A stretch of 64,000 nt of DNA. Source: Ulva prolifera (lineage: Eukaryota > Chlorophyta > Ulvophyceae > Ulvales > Ulvaceae). A model generated the notes under the pieces. It was not told where the DNA came from. It was given only the letters and a program-made list of their open reading frames with translations, and made no database searches. Made by a program: the position numbers and the translations under genes. The stretch spans positions 3,344,022-3,408,021 of the forward strand of contig CM041202.1 in the NCBI GenBank assembly GCA_023078555.1. The letters run 5' to 3'. Of this stretch, positions 9,751-21,970 are shown piece after piece. How positions within the stretch are numbered: the first letter of the stretch is position 1; each line of letters starts with the position of its first letter.

Positions 9751-11714
9751 TAAAGAAAGTAAATCTGGACAAGGTGCAGAAAATTCATCGGCACTGACCG
9801 AATGTGCGCCTTGCCAGGTTCCTTTTGCATTGATCCACAGGTCAAGACGCCATGCTTGTCGCACATGCCACAAGCACCCCATCTGACAGAAGACGTGACA
9901 ACATTCTGTACCTGCATTTCTGCGCATGTGACCTCTTGTCACGGTGATCAACCGTGGCTGGCTGTTGTTCTGTGACGAGTGACGGTGGTGGTTTTGCTTG
10001 TGCATGTGCAGTGTCCAATTCTGCGCCTGTTCTTGCATTGCTGGCGGGTCTTGCTGTGCCGTCTGCCTCTCTGTCTTCGAGTGCAACGCCATGCATGTGA
10101 CCTGCTGTCACAGCACCGGCTTGGTTGCAATTTGTTTCCGTTGACACATTGTTCAAGCACATGCTCCACAAGCAATGCCATTTTCTGTCGGCACAGGCGA
10201 GCATGTCAGTTTGCAGCAGACGTGCAGCGGCGATGGTCACTGGTGATGGCTGAGGCTTTTTGTTCGCAAGCTCCTGTTCCTCCCGGGGCCCTGGGTGTTC
10301 TGGGTGCCATCCTCTGCAGCGCCCCTGCCGTCCTTGGCGTCTTGCTGCGGCAGCTGCTGCAACTACTGTCGGGATGTGAGATGTAGGGGTTCCTGCCTGG
10401 CTGGAGCCCAATTTGGCACCAGCACCAGTGCTACTTTTCGGCCAAGCCTTGACTCTGATATCTAGTGCTTCGTTATCTACGTATGCAAGTCCCGTTGAGG
10501 CTTTCAGTCCTGTTTTCGGAGAAGCTTGCCAGGTCTCGAAAAGACTCTGGAGCGACGAGCTGCAAGCAGCATGGCACGTTATCCGCTGTGTCAATATGAT
10601 ACGATCAAGCAGGCCGTCAGCTCGGTTGGGCCGCAATACACATCATGGCCGCTTCCTCAGCCCCACTCGTTCTCCCTCTTCATTGACAGTAGAGCATATG
10701 TACAGCAACGCCGGACCGCGCTGCATGTCATGACAGAGCTGACCATGCCTGAGCCTATGGTGGACTCTGACGATGCCATTGCCCAGATTCCAGGTGCAGC
10801 TGCTGCTGCACAGCAGATCGCCCCGGAATCACCGCCTCTGTTGATGCCTCTGTTGATGCATGTGTGTGGCCAATGACTTACAGATGGAAATGGCCGCACA
10901 GATGCCCAGCCTGCCTCGTGCTTTCAGCTTGATCATCAGCGTACTTTGATTGAGCTTTGCTGTCTCTGTCACACTCCAGCATGGATCTGTCATCGAATCG
11001 GTCAATCGAGCAATCGTTGTCCCTGTTCCGGGGCACCATTACCTTCATCTGCTGGATGTTTGAGTGTTGCAATGCACCTTGCAGCCTCGACTATCAACTT
11101 GCAGCTGACAATTCAAGGTATCTTCTTGCAGCTACACATACAACATGATCAGTGACAAAACCAGCCGCTCGAAAATTCGTAAATCTGGCTTTTACAATGT
11201 GCTTCATTTGCGCTTTGGTGCCCTGTGTCCCGCCAGCTCAGCTCTTCGTTCAGCCGGGCGTTTCGATTCAAGATCAGTCTTGACGACGTCACGTGTTAGT
11301 CAGCCCTTGTTGTCATACGTGTCAAGCCATGCAGCAGCTGTTCTACCACCGCATGAGCTCACCGCGAGATCGGGACTACGTGCAGTCAATCGGACATGGC
11401 CAGATGAGGCGCACGCGAGATCACCAACTCTTGTAAAGGACGTCATTCTAATGCTTGCACTGAGGCAACTTCATCAACGACTGTTTGCGCAGTCGACGGG
11501 CTTCCCGTGCAAACAGAAGTATCCAGCAGGATACATAAGTAGATGCCTGTGGCGATGAGTGTGCACCTCAGGTGGCCAACGCCGTTAACGTCACAGGCCC
11601 CATCGAATGCAGGCTGTGCACACCTTTCCGTTTATTCGTGAAGAGCGCAGATTCAGACTGCATTGTTCGTAGCATGGCATTCCGATGACATGGAGAACAC
11701 ATCTCATCACCCAG
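9751..11714. other. Unique spacer between the two duplicated units; no recognised gene
   Basis: No open frame here shows a known domain or a convincing splice chain. The longest frames are a minus-strand one at 9842-10636 (264 codons) and a plus-strand one at 11145-11558; both look like chance openings. Small features: GCATGTGACCTCTTGTCAC at about 9924 and a similar stretch at about 10092, and a piece of the AAGTAAATCTGGA repeat at about 9757. Confidence 0.5.
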
Positions 11715-11720
11715 GTCCCA

Positions 11721-12392
11721 TGTCAACTCGGTATGGTGTGGTCTTCATGAGCCTCATTGTTGGGGCGTTCTTGTCTGGACCTGGACTTCCCATTGCCTCA
11801 GCTCGTGGCACTGTAGTTGAGTATGTAATGGGACTGACATACTCCAGGTGTGGGACATCCACTTAAGCATTGAATCAGTGGATCTTCCGCACTTGGCATT
11901 GGCACTTGGCTAGGGAGTGGATATCCATATGTGATATGTGATATCCATATGGAATGCATGTATGTCGGACATGCAACTTGTCTGGACTCGCCATTGAGTC
12001 GCCGTGTTCTTGTGGGTCTTCTGTGGTCATGCTGTTTTCTGGACTTAAACAGGCAACAACATGCAAGAGCTGTTCAAGCAAGAAACCAGCAATCGGTCGA
12101 GTTCAGTTAATGTGGGCAATGGAGGCCTTCGCTGCTGAGGAGCGCATCAGATCAACTTCACACCTCCAGAATCACACCATGCTGTTCATTGAGCACGTCT
12201 GAATGTGGAGATGGAGATAATGTGCGTGAACAATGGTGATCAGGTTCTGGACGAGGCAGATGCACGTCTTATGGATTTTCAGCTCGCAGACTGCACCCCC
12301 ACCTTCAGGCTTTGCTTGATCCTGATAATACTGCAAGGATTGGGACTGCACCCATAGGGCTTCATTTTGGGCACAGGGCCAAGAAGGCGTGA
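11721..12392 (+). pseudogene. ABCG tail pseudogene (duplicate of exons 4-5)
   Basis: Contains copies of the end of ABCG exon 4 (about 11721-11849, readable as SARGTVVEYVMGLTYSR) and of exon 5 (about 12112-12392, starting RWAMEAFAAEE). Upstream exons are missing. Exon 5 meets an in-frame TGA after LFIEHV and is out of frame afterwards, and the exon 4 copy has lost bases near its start. It is a dead 3' fragment carried along when the GH9 segment was duplicated. Confidence 0.85.
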
Positions 12393-13386
12393 TCATGGCA
12401 TCCCATGCAGTGATCTGATGCAGTGATCCGCTCCGGGCTGTCTGCGCCCCACCCCTCTGGAATTGAGGCATGCAATGAAGCAGCCGGTGTATGAGGGTCG
12501 CTCCAAAAAGCGGGTCACACATGGTCTGCGCGTATGCTTACACGTCACGTAAACCTCGATCGCGTTCGCGATTTTGCATGACACATCCTTACTGCGTTGC
12601 AGCGGCGACGTAGCTTCATGAGCTCATGAGAGGTTGCCGCGAGATGGACACGGATGTGGGCCACAAGTTATGGCGCACGACCAGTTATGGCCAGATAGAC
12701 CGGCTGGAGTCATGCATGGAACAGCCGCTGCACTGCATGAGCTTGCGTGAAATACTTACAACCAATGATACGCCGTAATACCTCTTCAGGAATACAATGC
12801 TCGACTGACAACAGCTGACTTCCAGCCACAGGGGCAAGTTTGTGCAAATGTACACAAGCACAGCTGCATGCTCGCAAATCATTATCCTGAACTCACTGGC
12901 CACCAAGGCGCTATCGCAATCGCTATTGCAGTTGTCACGGCAAAACCATGCTGGGCCTGTCTCGTAGCTGCAGGGATGCTGGACCGCACGGATCTGGCAT
13001 CTCAAAGTATAATTCAATATGAAACAGGCCACTGAACATCAACACAGCTGCCTTGCCATGATGCCGCTGCCAGATGGGGCTGCCAGACTGGTTCAGGTCA
13101 GCAGCCTGTCACCCAGATGCCAAGAGACTGTCAGCACCTGACCACCAATCTTGGCCCTGCAAAGGAACACTACAGCCTCCAATGGGATCCGCCTTCATCT
13201 TCATCACTTGGCAATCGCCTTAACATTCAGGAGAGGCCATGAACGCCCTCCAGGATGCTGAGGGTGGGACGGGGCAGCAAGGACCTGGCACATCGGCCTA
13301 CCCAGCCACACTCAGCAAACACAGCCTGAGGCATGCCGCACCGCTCACCACTCATGCTTGAGGCAGGAGACTTCCCACAGTGACAC

Positions 13387-16300
13387 CTACGCTCCGCGGG
13401 ATCTACGTTTGCGGCCGGAACTGCGCCCCGCCGGCTTGGCAGCGGGCTTACGTTTCGGCTTTGGCGCCGGCTTGCGCGCCGGCTTGGCAGCGGGCTTACG
13501 TTTCGACTTTGGTGCCGGCTGCTTCCGCTTCACAGCACCCCCGCTCGAGCGGCCGGTGAAGGCGGTGCGCGAGCTGCATGAAGAGAGGTCCGATGTCGAG
13601 AGGGCCGCATAGCCGCCGAATGCGCAGGCGACGGCGCCGCTGTAGTCCAGCGCCGCCTCCGACTCCACCCACTTGCGGCGGTCGTTGGTGTACTTGTCTG
13701 TGGCACCCGTCTCCGAGTACGGGCCCGACACGATGCCGCCACACAGCACGTGGTTGTCGTCCCGCGTCGACTTCTTCTCGAAGAACGGGTACGACACCTC
13801 GCGGCTGTGAACCCTCGTCGGGAACTTCTTACCATACCTGCACCCGTGCAACCATGCATGTTGTTCTGGACCCTGTCTAGGTGTTCTGCCGTCATGGCAG
13901 AGCCGTGCAACGGCCCGGGCCCGACACCACGTTCGCCGCGCACCTGCCACATCCGGTGCCTCCCAGAAGCCGCACTCACAGCACGCATCCGCGCATCGTT
14001 GCTAGCCCTCACGTACACGTCTCTCGTTGCGGGATCTAGAGAAAACTTTGCAGGGCTCGGACGGCCATATACAGCGCACAGCACGCAGCGCACCCGATGA
14101 TGTACGAGTAGCCGCTGGAGGTGCCGGTGTTGCAGGCCTCGCCCTTGCGGGAGCACTTGTGGTTGGTGGCGTAGCCGATCTGCTCCTCGATGAAGCAGGA
14201 GGCCTCGGTCCTGACCTTGGTGTCGGCGCCCATCTTGTTGTAGATGCCCGCGGCGCAGATCGCGCCCATGCTGACTCCCATGTTGCCCCACGGCAAGTCC
14301 ACCGGGTACGTGCGCCCGTCCTTCGTCTTCCTGCACCCCACAGCCACTGTCCGCCGTCGCCGTGCACATCCACGCAGCAGCACGCCTCCCGCTCCACTCA
14401 CAGTGCTCATCTCGCAGCGCCCATCGACATCAACTTGCGGAACGTCTGAATGGTGGAATTGTGACTCCAAGCCGTACAACAGAAGGCTGCAACGGATGGC
14501 AGCAAAGACAGTCGATCGCGTCACAGGCCGCAGTGTCCCTTGGAGCCACTGCATGTGTGATGCAGAAACAGGCGCATGCGCTGTGGCTACGGGGGGCGCA
14601 CTCGCAGTAGCTCGTCTTTTTGCCGCCGTTGCAGTCCGTCCAGCGCTCCACGAAGCGGCGCAGCTGGTCGTTGTAGTAATCTTTGTCGTTCTTTGGCTTG
14701 CGCTTCGGGTCGGGCGCGGCCGCGAGCGCGATCATGCCCGTCGGCCAGGAGTGGCCCCACTGCCACCAGAACTGGAAGCCGCTGCGGTAGATGGCGTCGG
14801 CGTCGCTGCGGTACGAGGCGTCGCCCGTCAGCCAGTACAGCGCCCCCGCCGCCGCAAACAGCTGGCGGTCGATGTCATTGTAGAACGCATACAGCTCGCA
14901 CACCTGCACCACCCCCCCCACCGCCGTCAGCCATGCACATCGGCCGCGGCCAGCAGAGCAGTCTACGGCGGACTTCAGTCGCTGCAGGCCGCCTGCACTA
15001 GCCGCTGTCCACCCTGGCACCGGGAACCAACAGGATTTCTATGTTTTGCGCCGCTTGTGGCCGCCAAATTGCCTGGGTGATGCAGGCTGCCGAGGTCTCT
15101 TAGGCGCCGGTTGCTGCCGTTTGAGCAGGCCCTGGGAGCAGGCCACAGCAGGGCAAAAACATGTGGTGCCTGTGTGTGCCAAAGTGGCCAACCCAGCACA
15201 TCCAGGCCGTGGGCTGAATCGCCGAGCACGCGACCGGCACCCGCCTGCGTCGCCACCCGAGACAGGTGACCAAAGGGCGGTCCGCACCGAGAGGTCGGCC
15301 GTGGCACAGCTGCCGATGCAGTTGTCGCTGGCGGAGGAGCGCGAGCACGCCGCGGTGGCGCTGCTGCGGCGGTCCATCTCCTTCGCGTACGCGTACGCCG
15401 CCTTGGCCTTCCTCTCAAACAGCGCCGCCGCGCTCGCGGTGCCTTTCATCCGCATGTACTTTGCGTCCAGCGCCAGCGCCGCGGCCACCTGCACGTTCTG
15501 CCCGATCGCGCACGCAACAGCCGTGTCGCCGGGCAAGCCCCACCGTGGGACACGCCTGACGGCAGTGTGCACAAAAGCCTGGCAACGAACGCCTGGCAAC
15601 GAAAGCCTGGCAACGAACCACGCACGCGCGAAATGAGCGGTGTGTGCAAGCTCATACGCGCTGTCGTGTGCGCACGCTGTGCTAGAGCGGATCGCATCGC
15701 ACCATGGCCGCGACGTCGCCGGCAGGGTTCTTGGCGTCCGCGACGTAGCAAAGGTCCTGGTAGCTCTTCGGGGACAGCCACGTCGGGCGGTCGTCCTCGT
15801 ATGTGCTGCCGTCGGAGATGCCGATCACCATCTTGAACGAGTCTGGGGGGCCATCGTCATAGATCATCGCCGACAGCCACCTCCCCGCGTACCTGCAGCC
15901 GCAGCCGCCGTCAGCACCACTTTGACAAAGGGGGCGTGTGCCGGTTGTTGCGGCATCGCTCCTCAGGTTCTGACACAGATTGAAACCACAGCGCGCACGG
16001 CCGAGACATCATGGAAGAGCGGCCTGCTGCTGCTAGCTTCATACCAACACCGCCATTCCAGTCAGAGAGAACGCAGGCTGGTGGGCCTTTCCAGCCGCGA
16101 GCGTAATATGTCATGACGCGATGCATCTTGCGGGGCGCCACGGGATGGAAAATAGACTGTGGGGGGGATGCGCACATGAGCTGGCGGTAGAGCAGCGACG
16201 ATGCGGACTTGCCGGCCATCGCCTTGGACACGCAGCCCTTGGCCTCGCCTGTGGAGCTCGCCTTCATGGACGCAAAGTCCTTGTCAAAGAAGATACCCCC

Positions 16301-17057
16301 TAGCGCCATCTGTTGGATGGCGTGCGAGGACGGCCCCGGCGCCACGACGGTGTCTGCATGCATGCGCTCTCTGGCTCACGCCTCAGCCAGGAGGCAGCTT
16401 ATGTGCCTGCAGCACATGTGTTGCAGTGGCCCGGCAACAACCGATACGCCAACCCATCCCGGGCTTTCGTACACGAGGCAACCACATGCAGTGTATAATC
16501 ACTCACGCCTGTAGACAAGAGCTGCGTCGGATTCTATTCACCACGGCGGCCTGTGCAACGTTCGCAGGTAGCGTGTGACTCGCGTGCACAGCTGCAAGAG
16601 ACGAGGGTCGAAGACGGTGCACGCACTGCCAGCCTCGAAGTAGCCCGGGAAATTGGTGAGATCCTTCTTGGCCTTGGCCGACATCGTCTTCTTGAGTGTC
16701 GGGCACACGTTGGTGAACGCTTCCTGCTTCCAGCTCCACGCTGGGAAGTCCGAACTGTCAGACGGCTCCTTGCCCACACGCTGGGCCTGCACATCCGAGC
16801 TTCCTCTCGATTCGAACGTCACGATTCATCACAGTGAGAAGATGCGTGCGGCACTTCGAGCGCACCTAGGCCTTGCAGGGCAAGCCAGATCGATACGCAG
16901 AGGGACATGCACGGCAGGCCTGCACTGCAGCACGATCCCGCACCTCCATGTAGCCTGCGTTCAAGGCCACCATGTCCGCGGCCAGCTGCTTCCTGCTCCG
17001 GCCTGCTACGCACCCCACCATGGAGACGGCCAGCAAGGCGGTCACGGCGCTCAACAT
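13387..17057 (-). CDS. Glycoside hydrolase family 9 (endoglucanase-like), copy B, with basic C-terminal tail
   Basis: 610 aa from eight exons: 16944-17057, 16627-16786, 16176-16353, 15703-15892, 15288-15488, 14602-14903, 14094-14330, 13387-13837. The first seven exons match copy A in length (114, 160, 178, 190, 201, 302, 237 nt) and phase. Signal peptide, YMEAQRAGKEP, DIDRQLFAAAGALYWLTGD, YGKKFPTRVHSR and WVESEAALDY are all present; the DAGD block again reads EAGN. Where copy A stops after TAFTGR, copy B continues about 50 residues through a Lys/Pro/Ala/Arg tail with repeats of KRKPAAKPA and ends RKRRSRGA. Copy A has related DNA beyond its stop, so one of the two changed its stop context after duplication. 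The tail could bind acidic wall or matrix polymers; that is inference. Uninterrupted frames in all exons argue that the gene is functional. Confidence 0.9.
15559..15620. repeat. Tandem repeat in GH9-B intron 4
   Basis: Three copies of GCCTGGCAACGAA, slightly varied, within the intron between exons 4 and 5. Not present in copy A. Confidence 0.8.
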
Positions 17058-18390
17058 GGCTCTGCTCGTTCGTCAGTTGGCTGTAGGCACGCACGCACGG
17101 GTCAATCGCATGACGGCGAGCACAGAATCAGCATCTCTGTCTGTTCATCAATTTCATGTAAGCGGAAGTTGCAGCGGGCGTGCATAGGTACACATGAAGC
17201 AAGCCCAGTGCATTGCGACATAGTATCTCGAGATACAGCGCAAAAACCAGCGTGCACGCAACAAAGCACGCATGCCCGTTCACAGTATGGCATCGAGGAA
17301 AGAGGCATCTTGGTTTGATAAACAGCTCACGCAATTGAGGCGATCCACCCGCCTGCTTTTTCATCCGTATTTTCAAGTACAAAGACGCATGCAGCGCGGC
17401 ACGTGCGCCAGCGGTCTCTGCAGCGTGCCACGCTCTCCCGCTGAGCCGAACCTAGGCCGACAGGCGCTTAGCAGCCGCTGCATAGTTTAGAATTCGCTCT
17501 GCGGCAGGCTCTGCCTGCAGGGCAGGGGGCGTACCAACACAGCGACGTCGCAGGTCTGCCCTGGCGCCGGCCCCTCGCTGTCGTGGTGAAGGCTAGATTA
17601 CGTCGACACGCCCCGTCTCAACACTAAGCGCGAATTGAAAATCCCGTACAAAATTAGATGAAGATGCGAGCCGTGCTATAAGGCTTACACGGCTGCAGTG
17701 GTCAAACATCTCATGCGGTGCCCGTCACTTGCAGCGGCCTGAAGCTGCATCGCATGCATGCAGCCACGGGACTTCATGCGTACATTGGAGCGTGCATGGT
17801 ACGTCACAGGGGTCGTTGCCGGGGTGGACGGACGCGGCGCACGTAACGATTGACGTGCGCACTGTGTACGTACCCACAGGCATCCCGCCCGATGCCTGCG
17901 CGCGAACGGCAGACATACGTTAACACAGGAGCACGCCGAAGCAGCTGGGAGCGGGCCACCGGGACGACACCATGATTGTGGTAACGATGTGCCGAACGCT
18001 TTATCGCTGCTTGTTGCGCGCAGCCTTGCTCGCGCCCATCGACCGACCGAGCTGCAGCGCAGTCGCTAGCGACGTCGAGTCGACTCGATGACCACTGCAG
18101 TGGGACTGGGACAGTGCACTGTCCCTGTCCGATATGTCGCGACATCGCGCCGCATTCAGTAAACTTACACAACAAGTTCGACTTGAGCAACGAGAAGTTC
18201 GATGTGTGTTCTGTCGCACAGCCGCGCATGCATGATGCTATGCACCCCACGCGTCTGCAACATTTCGACGTGCACATGTGACGACACTACACTTAAAATG
18301 ACCACTACACTTGTGCGGACGAAGAAGCTAGCCGCCACCTCGCAGCCTCGAAGGATTAAACAGCCTGTGTTGAGCACAAGGTGCAGCTAC

Positions 18391-21340
18391 ATGCAGTACA
18401 GTGAACGCTGATGATAATATGTCTGATGTATATGCCATCCCAGCTGCTAGATGACCGCCGCGCGGATACATAGGACCGCATTTTCAGACTTGTTAGCTCC
18501 CAAGTGCATGCATGCGAAGATGCCTTGACAGCCCCAGCAGTCATGCTGTGTCAGCCCACCTCGCGAGGAAGGCATCAGGAGTCATGACGCGTCACACCAG
18601 GTGGTGCATGCTGCGGTGCACCTCTCCACGCCTCGTTATCTCAAGGACAGTACAGTTGTCCCTGAATCACAACCGGTGTACTGAGGTAGAAAGTTCACTG
18701 GTTGATGCTGTATTACATGAACATCACGGTGGCCTGCATGCATCTCCTTGCAATCGGCCCGGGCTGCAGCTGGCCTTGCAATTGCGAGGCCTTGCAATTG
18801 AGGCCTTGCAATTGCAAATATTCGAGATGAAGCATTGCCATGTGGCAAGGCATGAACGGTGCGCTGTGGCCGAATCGGAAGTGCTTTGAACCATATCCAT
18901 GCGCTGCCTGCTACTCGCATATCCAAATTAGTCCATGTGCATGCTGTTGCAATTTCAAGCTTACCGCGCTACATGCTGACGTTATGTTTGCACTGATCAT
19001 GAGTCATCTAGAGATACGATACCTGAGTGCGCACGCGCGAGGGGACACTGGACAGCACACTGAGCTCTACGGGTCGGGAATCCCGACTCGGGAGCAGTGC
19101 TCTACAAGGGGGGGGGGGGGGGGGGGGTCTTTCTTGGCGGGGAAACCGATGCCACACCCTTTTTTTCGTCGGGCTGACCTCTCCAGACAAGCAGCGCTGA
19201 ATACCGGGGTTGCCGGCCAACGTTGGGCACCCCTTCGAAACCTGTCGGGGGTGTCAGAAACCTTTCGACGATGATCATACGACCACTTGCATCAAGAGTA
19301 GCCTTGTACAGCAAACAAAAACTGCAGCATCCAAAAACTGCAGCATCGCGTGCGTTACTGAGCCCAACGGCCAGGAGCTGCGCTTAATTAATTATAAGCT
19401 TCGGCCGCGCGCTCATGGTTGCAATTGACTCTCTCTTGATGCTCTTTGATTTCGTGCCTATCTTCTGACTTACGTTCGAACATTGTACTTCACATGGGAG
19501 CTCCCCTTACAAGAGTTACAAACAGAAAAGCTCCACGAGCAGATTTGGCCAGGCCTTGTTAGCCAGCCCATGGACACGCAAGCTGGCGACAGTGAACATT
19601 AAGTCTGGCTTCAGCCAATCTTACACCAACCTCATGAGTCATATGCAGCCATTTTTCGAACAAATGGCTTCGTTTCTGGCTTGGTCAGCTGATGCAGCAT
19701 TATCAGCTGTGTGCTTCGGCACTCGACCAGTAAACAGGAAGGCATGCAAGGATATTCTCGCATTCCGCGCAGGCAACAAGCAACACCGGTATGAGTTATC
19801 TTTTTGTCATGTAGTTTCCGGCGGGGCCAGGCCCGCCAATCTGTCGGAATCTGTCGGCATTCTCGCCGTGCCTCGGTGGCAGCCAGCGGGCTTCGCCCCG
19901 CCCCCCCTTCGCCGGACAGTTTGCCGATATGTTCAATGTCGGCGGGAAAACGATCGGTTCGCAGAGCATCGACTCGGGATGTGTCGTCGACGAGGGGCAG
20001 CGGCGCAGCATGCTGGGCTACACCGGCGGCAGCGAGCATCCTGGGTTGCCATGCACGGTCAACGGCAGCGTCGTGTCAAAGAGGCCTTGCGCCAACACGC
20101 CGCGGCCGCGGGTGGTTACACATATGGGTGTGTTCTGAACAATGTCAGTGAACATCGTCGTGCGAGCGACGGGCTGTTCACACCCGTGCATGCCGTTTGC
20201 AAGCCTCAGCTATAGCCAACTAGCGCCTGGGCGCCTGCGTCTTACAATGCCCGCGTGCTAGCGTGCGAGATAGGCTCAGAGCTGCAGCGCTCGTGGTGTG
20301 CCTCGATGCGGACCAGGGCTTGGAGGTGCCTGCATCGCAGAGCAGCCGCATGTGGCGCCGCGCCCGCGGCTTCGTGTCTTCGCGCAACTGGCACGCTACA
20401 TGGCGTGTGAATCTGCGTACGAACGCTTGCCATTGCTAACTCCAGCTGCAGCCCTGTCTCCGCAAAGCTGCCGTGTCCGCAGCAGCCTGCAGGAGCGCTA
20501 GCCCTGGCAACAGTCCACACGTGCTGCTATCGATGTGACCGGGTCGCGCGATCTTCAGATGGTACATGTCATAAAAATGGGTGTATGGGAACACGTTTAC
20601 AGAGACATCGCTGCTGCCGTCGATCGAGCCATCGGCGCGCCACGGCGCCATCACACGCAGGCTTTCTAGTCGTGGTCACACTGCTTTGTAAGCACGGAGC
20701 CCATGCTGATGATACCTGCAGATGTCATCTCAACCAACGATGCGTAGAGTGATCTTGGCAGAAGCATACGTAACGTTTGCAACCCCCATAGACTTCCACG
20801 TATATGCCTCCATCGTTGCCACTTGACAGTTTGCGGGTGAGCATCTGCGGCTTCTTCTCTGCAATGCCAAGGCAGATTGACGCCGTTGCTTAACAATGCA
20901 AATCATGGACTGCTTGAATCACCGACATCCGCGAGGTAGTGTGTGCGAAGAGTAGTTCTCGTGGCCGCGGTAGCTCTGCACGACGTCGGGGATGTGACCT
21001 GACTAGAGCTTGCGCCATGTTGACACACCACCGCAAAGGCCCACTGCGATGAGACACTCGTCATGAACAAGTCAAATGCAATTTGCGCTGGTATACGTCG
21101 GAGGCGGTGTTGTCAATCTCTCCCGCGTGCATGAGCGATCCTGCTATGTTGGTCGAGAACAGCGTGGCCTGCAGGAGTGCTCATGATGCAGAAGCTGTCT
21201 TTGAGAAACATCTTAGACTGTACTAGGCGCATCTGGGGTGTCTTGACCCACCGCACAGACACAACGGGAAGCCATGCATCCAGATCAGCTGTCTGCACGT
21301 ATCCACAGGGCGGCATCTGAGGCTGCCATCCAGGCACTGG
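18391..21340. other. Gene-poor interval
   Basis: No gene recognised. It contains three copies of GGCCTTGCAATTG at about 18773-18815, a G20 run at 19108-19127 next to the near-palindrome GTCGGGAATCCCGAC (about 19076), and a cluster of GC-rich short palindromes at 19820-19920 (for example GGCGGGGCCAGGCCCGCC). A plus-strand frame 19556-20215 (219 codons) is open but shows no known domain and crosses that palindrome cluster, so I do not call it. Confidence 0.5.
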
Positions 21341-21347
21341 CAGGCAG

Positions 21348-21970
21348 ACACAAGGTGAGTGTGGGTGTGCTTGTGGGTGTTGGGTGGGATGCTTGTGTTA
21401 CAAAGGGAAAGCCGGAGGGGCCGGTAGCACCGCCAGGACCAAAAGGGAGAGCACGAGGAACGCAATGCGCACGCAGCAGGAGAGCCAAGGCACAACAAGC
21501 ACCCACACACCCCCACACTCCTACACACTACCGCACGATCCAGCCCCCACACGCACCTCCACACGCACCCACCCCCAAACGCACCGACACACTGACACCC
21601 GACCCACGCGCCCACGCACCCGCACGTGGCCCAGACCCAACCCCCAACACACGCACCCACACGCCAATACGCTACACGACCCCGCCGCCCGCGCGGCAGC
21701 GGCAGCCCCATGCAGCGGCCCGGCCGGCGCCTGCCCCACACGGAAGCCGCCGGGGGCCCCCAGGACCCCCGCCCAAGGTGGGATGCTTGTGTGTGTTTGT
21801 GGGTGTGTGGTCGTGTGTGTGGCTGTGTGGCTGTGGCCGGCGCGAGTGCTGGCGGTGCGTGGGTGTGTTGGTGTGTGATGCGTGTGGCTTGTTTCGTAGT
21901 GTGCGGTTCCCCTGGTTGCTGCTCGCGGTGCTACCTGCCTTGCTTGCTTTGTCCTTGTAACACCAGGTGA
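21348..21970 (+). mobile_element. Family-2 retroposon e, itself split by a second insertion
   Basis: Flanked by ACACAAGGTGA (21348-21358) and ACACCAGGTGA (21960-21970). The body (21359-21959) is TG-rich and ends with the family-2 module: GCGGTGCTACCTGCC, then CTTTGTCCTTGTA directly before the ACAC of the target duplication. After removing the nested element i and its duplication, about 208 bp remain. The 5' junction reads AAG/GTGAGT and the 3' junction CACCAG/GTG, so it could also be removed as an intron. Confidence 0.75.
21384..21792 (-). mobile_element. Family-2 retroposon i, nested in e, with 16-bp target duplication
   Basis: GGTGGGATGCTTGTGT occurs perfectly at 21384-21399 and 21777-21792. 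Between them (21400-21776, 377 bp) lies a minus-strand element that ends GCGGTGCTACCGGCC then CCCTTTGTA, so the 3' end abuts ACACAAGC of the target. Its body is CA-rich on the plus strand. It interrupts element e, giving relative ages: e first, i later. Confidence 0.85.

Larger units (their letters stand above)
11715..18390. repeat. Segmental duplication, unit B (partner about 2515-9750)
   Basis: Same order and orientation as unit A: ABCG tail, convergent flank, GH9 gene, upstream region. It begins inside ABCG exon 4 and lacks the family-1 insertions present in unit A, so it serves as an empty-site reference. Confidence 0.9.

Noticed and set aside
9842-10636. 264-codon minus-strand frame as a gene
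   Set aside because: No domain, no signal or span pattern, no consensus splice sites, and frames on the other strand are also open.
19556-20215. 219-codon plus-strand frame as a gene
   Set aside because: No recognised domain; crosses the GC-palindrome cluster; no supporting splice sites or poly(A) signal.
21521-21960. Long open frames through the TG/CA-rich DNA at 21.3-22.0 and 63.3-63.8 kb as genes
   Set aside because: They run through simple TG-rich sequence in several frames on both strands and lie inside retroposons; openness is expected from composition.
21396-21963. A 565-bp DNA transposon with inverted terminal TGTTACAAGGACAAAG ends
   Set aside because: A 16-bp direct repeat (21384-21399 and 21777-21792) shows that only the left part is one insertion, placed inside another; the same module occurs singly elsewhere with its own target duplications.
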